Below are positions 1 through 6,169 of a DNA stretch of 7,751 bases, piece after piece. Source of the DNA: Lentzea sp. (GTDB lineage: Bacteria > Actinomycetota > Actinomycetes > Mycobacteriales > Pseudonocardiaceae). The stretch covers positions 1 to 7,751 of the forward strand of contig JASLAV010000380.1 of the NCBI GenBank assembly GCA_030146905.1, in the 5' to 3' direction. How positions within the stretch are numbered: position 1 is the stretch's first letter; each line of letters begins with the position of its first letter. A program made the translations under genes and the position numbers. The notes below the pieces were generated by a model that saw only the letters and a list, made by a program, of their open reading frames with translations, was not told the DNA's origin and did not search any database.

Positions 1-233
1 GCGCCGGAGAGGTCCTTGGCCCAGTGCGGGACGAGCCCCCAGCGCATGACGCGGATGCTGCGTTCCACCTCGTCGACGTCTTCCGCGGGCTTGCGCTCCA
101 CGACCGCCATGACGTGCTTGGTGGGAGCGACGTTGTAGTCCGCTCCCGGCGCCTCGTCACCGGTCCCGTCCACCGCGTCGAACTCGGCCGCCAGCAGCGC
201 CGGGTCCTTGGTGGAGGCGTACCTGCCACACAA
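1..233 (-). CDS. yedK: SRAP domain protein (HMCES/YedK family), 5' part only
   Basis: The N-terminal 77 residues are visible and the rest lies beyond the left edge. Translation from the TTG at 231-233 begins M-C-G-R-Y. Cys2 is the nucleophile that the SRAP family uses, after removal of Met1, to form a thiazolidine crosslink with abasic sites in single-stranded DNA, shielding them from error-prone processing. Further family signatures are Y-N-V-A-P-T at residues 33-38 and R-W-G-L-V-P-H-W at 64-71. The start is fixed by the obligatory Cys2 and by a very strong Shine-Dalgarno sequence upstream. The later active-site Asn, Glu and His residues fall outside the window. The gene is divergent from aroA, an arrangement I recall from mycobacteria (Rv3226c/Rv3227). 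The name 'SOS response-associated peptidase' is often used for this family, but the DNA-crosslink role is better established. Family assignment is secure; whether the gene is intact is unknown. Confidence 0.93.
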   Translation of the reverse strand, partial: MCGRYASTKDPALLAAEFDAVDGTGDEAPGADYNVAPTKHVMAVVERKPAEDVDEVERSIRVMRWGLVPHWAKDLSG

Positions 234-237
234 AACC

Positions 238-247
238 GATCACCTCC
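238..247 (-). promoter_or_regulatory. Strong Shine-Dalgarno sequence for the TTG-initiated yedK gene
   Basis: On the minus strand the sequence GGAGGTGATC is complementary to ten consecutive bases of the usual bacterial 16S rRNA 3' tail (GAUCACCUCC). The GGAGG core lies 9 nt from the TTG codon, an optimal spacing. This decides the start of the gene and probably compensates for the weak TTG initiator. Confidence 0.85.
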
Positions 248-318
248 GAAGTACTGATCGTCCCATGCCGGGAACACCTGTGCGAGCCGTCCACCCGCGA
301 TGCGGGATCATTCAGGAC

Positions 319-1587
319 ATGACTCAGCACTGGTCAGCCCCCAGCGCGTCCGGCCCAGTCCACTCGACGGTGCCGGTGCCCGGCTCGAAGTCGATCACGA
401 ACCGCGTTCTGGTGCTCGCGGCGCTGGCCGACGGGCCCTCGACGGTCCACGCGCCGCTGCGCAGCCGTGACACCGAGCTGATGGCTGCCGCGCTCACGTC
501 CCTCGGTGTCGGTTTCGCCGACCGCGAGGACGGCGGCTGGGACGTCACCCCCGGTGTGCTGCGCGGACCGGCCGACGTCGACTGCGGCCTCGCGGGCACG
601 GTCATGCGGTTCCTGCCGCCCGCCGCCGCGCTGGCGGAGGGCGAGATCCGGTTCGACGGCGACCCGCACGCCCGCAAGCGGCCGATGGGCGCGGTGCTGG
701 AGGCGTTGCGCGCGCTGGGTGCGGACGTCGAGGGCGACGCGCTGCCGTTCACGTTGCGCGGCACGGGGTCGCTGCCGGGTGGTGAAGTGACGATCGACGC
801 GTCGGGCTCGTCGCAGTTCGTCTCGGGGCTGCTGCTGTCCGCCGCCATGTACGACAAGGGCGTGACGGTGCGCCACGCGGGCAGGCCCGTGCCGTCGTTG
901 CCGCACATCGACATGACGGTGCAGACGCTGCGCTCGGTCGGCGTGCAGGTGGACACCGACACGAACGACGTGTGGCACGTCGAGCCCGGTGCGATCCGTG
1001 CGCGCACGTGGCACGTGGAGCCGGACCTGTCGAACGCGACGGTGTTCCTGGCGGCGGCCGCGGTGACCGGCGGCGAGGTGACGGTTCCCGGCTGGCCGGA
1101 GACGACGACGCAGCCGGGTGACGCGGTGCGCGGCATCCTGGAGCGCATGGGCTGCACGGTCTCGCTGACGGACGAGGGCCTGACGGTGTGCGGCCCGGAG
1201 AAGCTGTCCGGCCTGGACATCGACCTGCGCGACGAGAGCGAGCTGACGCCGACCGTCGCCGCGCTGGCGGCGCTGGCGGAGGGCAGGACGGTCATCCGCG
1301 GCGTCGCGCACATCCGCGGCCACGAGACCGACCGGATCGCGGCGCTCGTGAACGAGATCAACGCGCTGGGCGGCAGGGCTTCGGAGACCGAGGACGGCCT
1401 GGTCATCGAACCCGTGCCGTTGCACGGCGGGTTGTGGAAGGCCTACGCCGACCACCGGATGGCGACCGCGGGCGCGATCATCGGCCTGGTGGTGCCGGGC
1501 GTGTCCGTCGACGACATCGGGTCGACGACCAAGACGATCCCCGACTTCCCCGGCATGTGGGACGCCGTGCTCGCGGGAGCCGAGTGA
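319..1587 (+). CDS. aroA: 3-phosphoshikimate 1-carboxyvinyltransferase (EPSP synthase)
   Basis: The 422-residue product is full length for EPSP synthase, which joins shikimate-3-phosphate and PEP in the cytoplasmic shikimate pathway. Visible motifs: P-G-S-K-S-I-T-N-R at 21-29 (the Lys, Ser and Arg that bind substrate); L-A-G-T-V-M-R-F at 91-98 (PEP/glyphosate loop); S-S-Q at 164-166; E308 in E-L-T-P-T, at the position of E. coli Asp313; H-E-T-D-R at 335-339; D-H-R-M at 378-381; K405 in T-K-T-I-P-D-F. Phe98 replaces E. coli Pro101 and His335 replaces Lys340; I recall mycobacterial EPSP synthases sharing these changes. The ATG at 319 is chosen because homology begins about 15 residues later, and an in-frame GTG at 208 would run back into yedK. 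No good ribosome-binding site precedes it, only AGGA abutting the start, so leaderless translation is possible. The gene is followed after 1 bp by rsgA. Confidence 0.97.
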   Translation: MTQHWSAPSASGPVHSTVPVPGSKSITNRVLVLAALADGPSTVHAPLRSRDTELMAAALTSLGVGFADREDGGWDVTPGVLRGPADVDCGLAGTVMRFLPPAAALAEGEIRFDGDPHARKRPMGAVLEALRALGADVEGDALPFTLRGTGSLPGGEVTIDASGSSQFVSGLLLSAAMYDKGVTVRHAGRPVPSLPHIDMTVQTLRSVGVQVDTDTNDVWHVEPGAIRARTWHVEPDLSNATVFLAAAAVTGGEVTVPGWPETTTQPGDAVRGILERMGCTVSLTDEGLTVCGPEKLSGLDIDLRDESELTPTVAALAALAEGRTVIRGVAHIRGHETDRIAALVNEINALGGRASETEDGLVIEPVPLHGGLWKAYADHRMATAGAIIGLVVPGVSVDDIGSTTKTIPDFPGMWDAVLAGAE

Positions 1588-1588
1588 C

Positions 1589-2602
1589 GTGAGCAAGCAG
1601 GACTGGCGCAAGCTCGACGAGTCCGACGTGCGCGTGCGCCCCGGCAAGGGGACGCGGCCGCGCAGCAAGAGGCGCCCGGAACACGCCGACGCCGAGACCG
1701 CGATGGTCATCGGCGTGGACCGCGGCCGCTGGACGTGCGCGTTGGAGTCCGGCGTCGCCATCACGGCGATGCGTGCGCGCGAACTGGGCCGCACGCCCGT
1801 GGTGGTGGGCGACTACGTCGGCATCGTCGGTGACACGTCGGGCCAGCCGGACACGCTGGCCCGCATCGTGCGCGTCGAGGAACGGACGTCGGTGCTACGC
1901 AGGACCGCGGACGACACGGACCCGTTCGAACGCGTCGTCGTCGCGAACGCCTCCCAGCTCATCATGGTCGTCGCGCTGGCCGATCCCCCGCCGCGCACGG
2001 GTTTCATCGACCGCTGCCTGGTCGCCGCGTACGCCGGCGGCCTGGAACCGGTGCTGTGCCTGACGAAGTCCGACCTCGCGTCCGCCGACTCGCTGCTCGC
2101 CCTCTACACCGAGCTCGACGTGCCGGTGATCGTGACGCGGTCCGACGAGGAGCCCGCCGAGCTGCGCGCGCGCCTGGCGGACACCGTGTCGTGCCTGATC
2201 GGCCACTCGGGCGTCGGCAAGTCCACGCTGGTCAACAAGCTCGTGCCGGACGCGAACCGCGCGGTGGGCGTGGTGTCGGGCGTCGGCAAGGGCCGGCACA
2301 CCTCGACCCAGGCCGTGGCGCTGCGCCTGCCGGAGGGCGGCTGGGTCGTGGACACGCCGGGCATCCGCTCGTTCGGCCTCGCGCACATCACGCCGGACGA
2401 CATCGTGAAGGCGTTCCCGGACTTCGCGGAGGCGGCGGAGGAGTGCCCGCCCGGCTGCGGCCACCTCGGCGCGCCGGAGGACCCCGGCTGCGTGCTGGAC
2501 GAACTGGTGCCCGACGCCCCCGGCCGGCTCACGTCGTTGCGGCGGCTGCTGGCCTCGCGGGCCGGCATCGAAGACCACGCCGACCGAACGGACGACCAGT
2601 GA
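1589..2602 (+). CDS. rsgA: Ribosome small-subunit-dependent GTPase A
   Basis: This 337-residue protein has the circularly permuted GTPase order typical of RsgA (YjeQ/YloQ), which binds the 30S subunit late in maturation and is released on GTP hydrolysis. After a basic N-terminal tail (about residues 17-30) comes an OB-fold region (about 37-100). The GTPase motifs follow in the order G4 T-K-S-D (159-162), P-loop G-H-S-G-V-G-K-S-T (205-213), a G2-type Thr in R-H-T-S-T (236-240) and G3 D-T-P-G (255-258). The C-terminal zinc motif is Cys286, Cys290, His292 and Cys301. The spacing before the last Cys is longer than the CX4CXHX5C of model RsgA proteins. The GTG start is supported by GGGAG at 1575-1579, 9 nt upstream, inside the end of aroA. 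One base separates it from aroA and its stop overlaps the next gene, so it is almost certainly part of one operon. Confidence 0.96.
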   Translation: MSKQDWRKLDESDVRVRPGKGTRPRSKRRPEHADAETAMVIGVDRGRWTCALESGVAITAMRARELGRTPVVVGDYVGIVGDTSGQPDTLARIVRVEERTSVLRRTADDTDPFERVVVANASQLIMVVALADPPPRTGFIDRCLVAAYAGGLEPVLCLTKSDLASADSLLALYTELDVPVIVTRSDEEPAELRARLADTVSCLIGHSGVGKSTLVNKLVPDANRAVGVVSGVGKGRHTSTQAVALRLPEGGWVVDTPGIRSFGLAHITPDDIVKAFPDFAEAAEECPPGCGHLGAPEDPGCVLDELVPDAPGRLTSLRRLLASRAGIEDHADRTDDQ

Positions 2603-3063
2603 TCAGGCGCTACATCGGACCGGTGCTGCTGCTCGGCGCGCTGACGGCGTGCACCTCCGGGCAGACCGCCGCGCCGAAGTTCGAGGACACGGATCCCTGC
2701 ACGCTGCTCGCCTCCGGTGACGCCGGGCAGCTCTCCGGTGCACCGGCGAAGGCCGGGCGGGCGTGCGACTACCCGTTCGACTCGCTGACCGTGCAGCTCA
2801 CGGTGCGGACGGAGAAGTTCGCGGACGCGTCCGCTCCCCTGCTGTCCGGCGGCGGCTACGGCGCGGTGGTGAACGACCGCCCGATGACGCGCCACTGCAC
2901 GGACACCTCGGGCGAGGTGACGTGCGACGCCGTCGTCGAGGTGCGGGACGGGCAGCTCATCGGGCTGAAGGTGGTCCAGCGCAGCCACGACCTCAACGCC
3001 GTCGGGCAGGTCGCGCAGGGGCTCGCGGCCAAGGCGCTGGAGAGGTTGCCCGCTTCGTCCTGA
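2599..3063 (+). CDS. Small secreted lipoprotein, DUF3558-like
   Basis: The product is 154 residues. A short N-terminus with two arginines (residues 3-4) and a hydrophobic stretch (about 5-17) ends in the lipobox L-T-A-C, so Cys18 is the predicted lipidation site and the mature protein would be anchored outside the membrane. The mature part has four further cysteines (34, 56, 100, 109), possibly two disulfides. The D-P-C-T-L-L segment at 32-37 followed by a Cys about 22 residues later resembles actinobacterial DUF3558 lipoproteins, whose function is largely unknown. The start is GTG in a GTGA overlap with the rsgA stop, with no clear ribosome-binding site, which suggests translational coupling. 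Family membership is judged by pattern only and should be treated as probable; the lipoprotein call itself is firm. Confidence 0.85.
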   Translation: MIRRYIGPVLLLGALTACTSGQTAAPKFEDTDPCTLLASGDAGQLSGAPAKAGRACDYPFDSLTVQLTVRTEKFADASAPLLSGGGYGAVVNDRPMTRHCTDTSGEVTCDAVVEVRDGQLIGLKVVQRSHDLNAVGQVAQGLAAKALERLPASS

Positions 3064-3103
3064 AGCGCTGTCACGTCTCGGGGCGCTGCCTCGTCCACCG
3101 GTC

Positions 3104-3832
3104 ATGAAGGTATTCGTGATCGGTGCGACGGGTGTCATCGGACGGGAAGCGGTGCCGCAGCTGCGGGCCGCCGGGCACGAGGTCGGGCTGCTGGACAGGC
3201 GCACGACCTCGATGTTCGACACCGGGCAGCTCGCCACCGCGCTGACGGGCTACGACGCCGTCGTCAACCTCGCCACCCGCATCCCGCTGAGCGCCAAGGC
3301 CGTGCTGGCCAGCGCGTGGGCGGAGAACAACCGCATCCGCACCGAGGGCAGCGCCGCCGTGGCCGAAGCGGCGCGGACGGCCGGTGTGGGGCGGATCGTG
3401 CAGGAGGGCATCTCGTTCGTGTACGCGGACGGCGGTGACCGGGAGCTCGACGAGAACGCGCCGCTGAAGCCCGTCGGGCACATCGCGAGCTCGGTGCGGG
3501 CCCAGCACAACGTCCTCGCGCACCCCGGCGGCGTCTTCCTCCGCATCGGGATGCTGATCGGCGGCGAGGCGCAGTCGCCGCCGGTGCTCGTGGGCGACGG
3601 CTGGATGTCGGTCGTGCACCCCGGTGACGCGGCGGCCGCGGTCGTTGCCGTGCTCGACGCTCCTCCCGGGATCTACAACGTCGGGTCGCCGGTGCTGAAG
3701 CGGGACATGGGGATCACGCGGCTGCCGCGGTTCGCGGGCAGGCTCGCGGCGTCGTTCGAGGTGTTCTCGCGGTCGCAGCGGGTCGTGAGCACGAAGCTCA
3801 CCGAGGCCACCGGCTGGAAGCCGCGCCGCTAA
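3104..3832 (+). CDS. NAD(P)-binding SDR-like protein (NAD-dependent epimerase/dehydratase family, atypical)
   Basis: This 242-residue protein opens with a Rossmann nucleotide-binding motif, G-A-T-G-V-I-G at residues 7-13, typical of extended or atypical SDRs. D-A-V-V-N-L-A at 51-57 is the usual strand-4 region. Y-N-V-G at 191-194 and a closing G-W-K-P-R near 237-241 are typical of the extended SDR C-terminal part. At the place where the catalytic Tyr-x-x-x-Lys should lie, the sequence reads I127-A-S-S-V131, so the pair is missing. The protein is also shorter than the roughly 300 residues of most extended SDRs. A redox reaction is therefore doubtful, and I cannot name a substrate. The gene lies 40 bp after the lipoprotein gene, with no obvious ribosome-binding site or terminator between them, so it may be the last gene of the aroA operon. 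Its TAA stop overlaps the convergent pruA stop. Confidence 0.85.
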   Translation: MKVFVIGATGVIGREAVPQLRAAGHEVGLLDRRTTSMFDTGQLATALTGYDAVVNLATRIPLSAKAVLASAWAENNRIRTEGSAAVAEAARTAGVGRIVQEGISFVYADGGDRELDENAPLKPVGHIASSVRAQHNVLAHPGGVFLRIGMLIGGEAQSPPVLVGDGWMSVVHPGDAAAAVVAVLDAPPGIYNVGSPVLKRDMGITRLPRFAGRLAASFEVFSRSQRVVSTKLTEATGWKPRR

Positions 3833-5457
3833 CCCATGTGCGGGTACGTGTGGCCCGTCGGCGGTACGAGGGTCTCCTTGATGGCGCGCGGGCTCGTCCA
3901 CCGTTGCAGGTTGTAGATCGAGCCCGCCTTGTCGTTGGTGCCGGAGCCGCGCGAGCCGCCGAACGGCTGCTGCCCGACGACCGCGCCGGTCGGCTTGTCG
4001 TTGACGTAGAAGTTGCCGGCCGCGAACCGCAAGGCCTTCTGCGCCTGCTGGACGGCGACGCGGTCGCGCGCGAAGACGGCGCCGGTCAGCGCGTACGGGG
4101 TGGAGTTGTCGATGATCTCCATCATCTGCGGGAAGCCGGCGTCCTCGTAGACGTGCACGGCGAGGATCGGCCCGAAGTACTCCGTCGTGAAGATGTCGTG
4201 GTGCGGGTCGGTGCCGAGCAGCACGGTCGGGTCGACGAAGTAGCCCACCGAGTCGTCGCACGTGCCGCCGGCCAGCACCTCGACCGACGTGGACGCGGAC
4301 GCCATCAGCAGCGCCTCCTTGTGCTTCGTGAACGCGCGGCGGTCGATCACGGCACCGCCGAACACCGACAGGTCCGTGACATCGCCGTAGGACAGGGACT
4401 TCGTGACGTCGAGCAGGCGTTCGCGCACCTCGCTCTCCCACAGCGATCTCGGGACGTACGCGCGTGAGGCGGCACTGCACTTCTGGCCCTGGTACTCGAA
4501 AGCGCCCCGCACGAGGCCGGTGACGAGCGCCTCGGGATCGGCGGAAGCGTGTGCCAGCACGAAGTCCTTGCCGCCGGTCTCGCCGACGACGCGCGGGTAG
4601 GCGCGGTAGTTGTCGAGGTTGCCGGCCATGGTCCGCCACAGCGCCTTGAACGTGCGCGTGGAACCGGTGAAGTGCAGCCCGGCGAAGAACCTGTCCCGCA
4701 ACGCCACCTCGCTCACCGCCTGGCCGTCACCCGTGACGAGGTTGACCACGCCCGGCGGCAGACCCGCCTCCTCCAGCAGCCGCATGGTGAAGTGCGCGGC
4801 GAGCTGCTGCGTCGGCGACGGCTTCCACACGACGGTGTTGCCCATCAGCGCGGGCGCGAGCGGCAGGTTGCCCGCGATGGCGGTGAAGTTGAACGGCGTG
4901 ATCGCCACGACGAACCCGTCGAGCGGCCGGTGGTCCATCCGGTTCCACACGCCGGGACTGCTCAGCGGCTGCTCTTCCAGGACCCGGCGGCCGAAGTGGA
5001 CGTTGAACCGCAGGAAGTCGATCAGCTCGCACGCCGAGTCGATCTCGGCCTGCTGCACGGACTTCGACTGCCCCAGCACCGTGGCGGCGTTGAGCGTGTC
5101 GCGCCACGGCCCGGCGAGCAGGTCGGCAGCCCTGAGCATCACCGCCGCGCGTTCGTCGAACGGCAGCTCCTGCCAGCCGGGCGCCGCGTGCTGGGCCGCG
5201 CGCATGGCGTCCGCGACGTCGGAGTTCGTGGCCTGCGCCGTCACGCCGAGGACGTGCCGGTGGTTGTGCGGCTGGACGACGTCGATGCGCTCACCACCGC
5301 CCATGCGCCGCTGACCGCCGATGGTCATGGTCAGCTCGTGCGTCTCGTTCTCGAGCTCCGCGATCCGAGCCTGCAAGCCGGCACGTTCGGCACTGCCGGG
5401 GGCGTAGGTGCGCACGGGCTCGTTGACCGGTTCGGGTGCAGACGTGACGGCGTCCAT
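3829..5457 (-). CDS. pruA: L-glutamate gamma-semialdehyde dehydrogenase (1-pyrroline-5-carboxylate dehydrogenase)
   Basis: The 542-residue product matches the usual length of monofunctional P5C dehydrogenases, which oxidise glutamate semialdehyde to glutamate with NAD+ in proline catabolism. Aldehyde dehydrogenase landmarks: T-P-F-N-F at 187-191, W-K-P-S at 211-214, F-T-G-S-T at 263-267 in the NAD-binding fold, catalytic-base Glu293 in G-E-T-G-G-K, nucleophile Cys327 in G-Q-K-C-S-A, E-Y-F-G-P at 426-430 and P-F-G-G-S near 498-502. The ATG at 5457 is chosen because the N-terminal segment V-N-E-P-V-R-x-Y-A-P-G-S is typical of actinobacterial PruA. The frame stays open upstream to 6111, but that part crosses the VOC gene and repeats. 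A GGGGGA run directly abuts the ATG, closer than an ideal ribosome-binding site. No proline dehydrogenase gene is adjacent on the visible side; pruA faces the SDR gene tail to tail with 4 bp overlap. Confidence 0.96.
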   Translation of the reverse strand: MDAVTSAPEPVNEPVRTYAPGSAERAGLQARIAELENETHELTMTIGGQRRMGGGERIDVVQPHNHRHVLGVTAQATNSDVADAMRAAQHAAPGWQELPFDERAAVMLRAADLLAGPWRDTLNAATVLGQSKSVQQAEIDSACELIDFLRFNVHFGRRVLEEQPLSSPGVWNRMDHRPLDGFVVAITPFNFTAIAGNLPLAPALMGNTVVWKPSPTQQLAAHFTMRLLEEAGLPPGVVNLVTGDGQAVSEVALRDRFFAGLHFTGSTRTFKALWRTMAGNLDNYRAYPRVVGETGGKDFVLAHASADPEALVTGLVRGAFEYQGQKCSAASRAYVPRSLWESEVRERLLDVTKSLSYGDVTDLSVFGGAVIDRRAFTKHKEALLMASASTSVEVLAGGTCDDSVGYFVDPTVLLGTDPHHDIFTTEYFGPILAVHVYEDAGFPQMMEIIDNSTPYALTGAVFARDRVAVQQAQKALRFAAGNFYVNDKPTGAVVGQQPFGGSRGSGTNDKAGSIYNLQRWTSPRAIKETLVPPTGHTYPHMG

Positions 5458-5480
5458 TCCCCCATCGTGGCACGCGGTAG

Positions 5481-5486
5481 TAGGGT
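5481..5486 (+). promoter_or_regulatory. Candidate -10 box for leaderless transcription of the VOC gene
   Basis: TAGGGT fits the actinobacterial TANNNT -10 pattern and ends 7 bases before the GTG at 5494, the spacing expected if transcription starts on the first base of the start codon. No convincing -35 box is visible 17-18 bp upstream. The element lies in the 36-bp spacer divergent to pruA, for which I see no clear -10. Confidence 0.4.
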
Positions 5487-5493
5487 CCGTCGG

Positions 5494-5880
5494 GTGGCGC
5501 GGGTGACTGGCATCGGCGGGGTTTTCCTGCGTTCCCGGGACCCTGCGCGCCTGGCGGCCTGGTACCGCGACAACCTCGGCGTGCCGATGAGCGAAAAGGG
5601 CGCCGTCACCTTCCACTGGCTCGACACCGCCACGTCCGACCACCCCGGCACGACGACGATGGCGCTGTTCGCCCAGGACACCGACTACATCGGCGAGCCG
5701 CACCAGCGCACCATGCTGAACCTGCGCGTCGACGACCTGGCGTCGCTGATGGCCAAGTTGCGGGCTCGGGGGGTGGAGGTGCTGCCGGAGACCGAGGACT
5801 CGGAGTTCGGGCGGTTCGGGTGGTGTGTTGATCCGGAGGGGAACCGGATTGAGCTTTGGGAGCCTGCCGAGGGCATGTGA
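5494..5880 (+). CDS. VOC superfamily (glyoxalase/bleomycin-resistance fold) protein
   Basis: This 128-residue single-domain protein has the paired beta-alpha-beta-beta-beta layout of the vicinal oxygen chelate fold. The first half contains R-D-P-A-R-L-A-A-W-Y-R-D-N-L-G (residues 15-29), the usual helix and Y-R-D-x-L-G signature. The second half contains V-D-D-L at 79-82 and D-P-E-G-N-R-I-E-L-W-E-P at 113-124. Of the usual metal ligands only Glu120 is evident: the first-strand His is Gly9 and the third-strand His position is occupied by Leu/Asn near 75-76. It may therefore bind a ligand without a metal centre or lack enzyme activity. Start: the GTG at 5494 fits a leaderless transcript from TAGGGT; a GTG at 5503 is an alternative. 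There is no Shine-Dalgarno sequence. The gene is divergent from pruA and could share its regulatory spacer. Substrate unknown. Confidence 0.88.
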   Translation: MARVTGIGGVFLRSRDPARLAAWYRDNLGVPMSEKGAVTFHWLDTATSDHPGTTTMALFAQDTDYIGEPHQRTMLNLRVDDLASLMAKLRARGVEVLPETEDSEFGRFGWCVDPEGNRIELWEPAEGM

Positions 5881-5894
5881 CGGCGGCTTCGCCG
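5881..5894 (+). terminator. Hairpin directly after the VOC stop codon
   Basis: CGGCG and CGCCG form a 5-bp stem around a GCTT loop, starting at the base after the TGA. There is no following T-tract, as is common for terminators in high-GC actinobacteria. Position favours a terminator or 3'-end stabiliser; the short stem keeps confidence moderate. Confidence 0.4.
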
Positions 5895-5902
5895 TTGGGC
5901 GA

Positions 5903-5978
5903 GCGGGTCGGTTTTCGGGGCGGGTCACGTTCCGAGAGCGCGGGTCGGCTTTCTCGGGGCGAGTCACGTATCGCGAGA
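5903..5978. repeat. Two-copy imperfect tandem repeat in the VOC-DUF6912 spacer
   Basis: Unit 1 (5903-5937) and unit 2 (5940-5978) share the order GCGGGTCGG, TTT, CGGGGCG, GTCACGT and a CGAGA-type end, differing by two small insertions and several substitutions. The period is about 37 bp. The units are non-coding by position. They may be degenerate copies of a dispersed intergenic repeat or a remnant of duplication. Confidence 0.6.
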
Positions 5979-5996
5979 CGAGACGGTCCGTCTCGT
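5978..5996. promoter_or_regulatory. 19-bp palindrome, candidate regulator binding site
   Basis: ACGAGACGG-T-CCGTCTCGT is a perfect inverted repeat with 9-bp arms and a single central base. Odd-centred palindromes of this length are typical of TetR-type operators, but it could equally fold into a short hairpin in RNA. No regulator gene and no clear target gene adjoin it: VOC ends about 100 bp to the left and the DUF6912-type gene ends about 185 bp to the right, so both neighbours have their 3' ends here. Confidence 0.45.
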
Positions 5997-6149
5997 TCCA
6001 GCGGAGGAGTCGCCACGTGCCGGGCGGGCTCGGTTCCAGTGTGGCTGGACAGGCATGGACGAGGCGTGGGGGTTCATCGCCGCTTCGCGACGATCCGCGA
6101 TTGGGGCTCACCGGCTAACGGCGGTTCATAGGGCTGTCAGGCTCGCTTC

Positions 6150-6169
6150 GCATCGCCATTAGGCGATAC
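6150..6169 (-). terminator. Terminator-like hairpin after the DUF6912-type gene
   Basis: ATCGCC and GGCGAT (6152-6157 and 6162-6167) flank an ATTA loop. In the minus-strand transcript the stem extends by a U-G and a G-C pair to 8 bp, which it does not do on the plus strand. It lies 11 nt past the TAA stop of the minus-strand gene. There is no U-tract. Strand bias of the pairing and position both support a terminator of the WS/DGAT-DUF6912 transcript. Confidence 0.5.

Noticed and set aside
238..247. GATCACCTCC on the plus strand identical to a 16S rRNA 3' tail.
   Set aside because: No other rRNA sequence is present; it is simply the complement of the yedK Shine-Dalgarno sequence.
334..1794. 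Long minus-strand open frames (up to 486 codons) opposite aroA and the start of rsgA.
   Set aside because: Arg/Pro/Ala-rich antisense shadows, typical of high-GC genes; the plus strand encodes well-conserved EPSP synthase and RsgA.
2056..3063. Long plus-strand frame that would fuse part of rsgA to the lipoprotein.
   Set aside because: The part overlapping rsgA is a frame-shifted low-complexity translation. The lipoprotein has its own GTG start and a proper signal peptide.
3064..3087. Possible hairpin AGCGC/GCGCT after the lipoprotein stop.
   Set aside because: Five base pairs with a 14-base loop and no T-tract is too weak to call a terminator.
3071..4639. 522-codon minus-strand frame across pruA and the SDR gene.
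   Set aside because: It is an alternative frame of pruA and antisense to the SDR gene, with Arg-rich composition and no motifs.
5458..6111. Upstream extension of pruA to a ~760-residue protein.
   Set aside because: The extension runs antisense through the VOC gene and the tandem repeat (giving repeated V-T-R-P-E). The family starts at the ATG at 5457 and the extra part resembles nothing in PruA.
6017..6118. 33-codon ORF from GTG behind a GGAGGA Shine-Dalgarno-like sequence and the palindrome.
   Set aside because: Third-position GC is about two thirds against clearly higher values in neighbouring genes, and the peptide has no recognisable feature. Kept only as a possibility in the palindrome finding.
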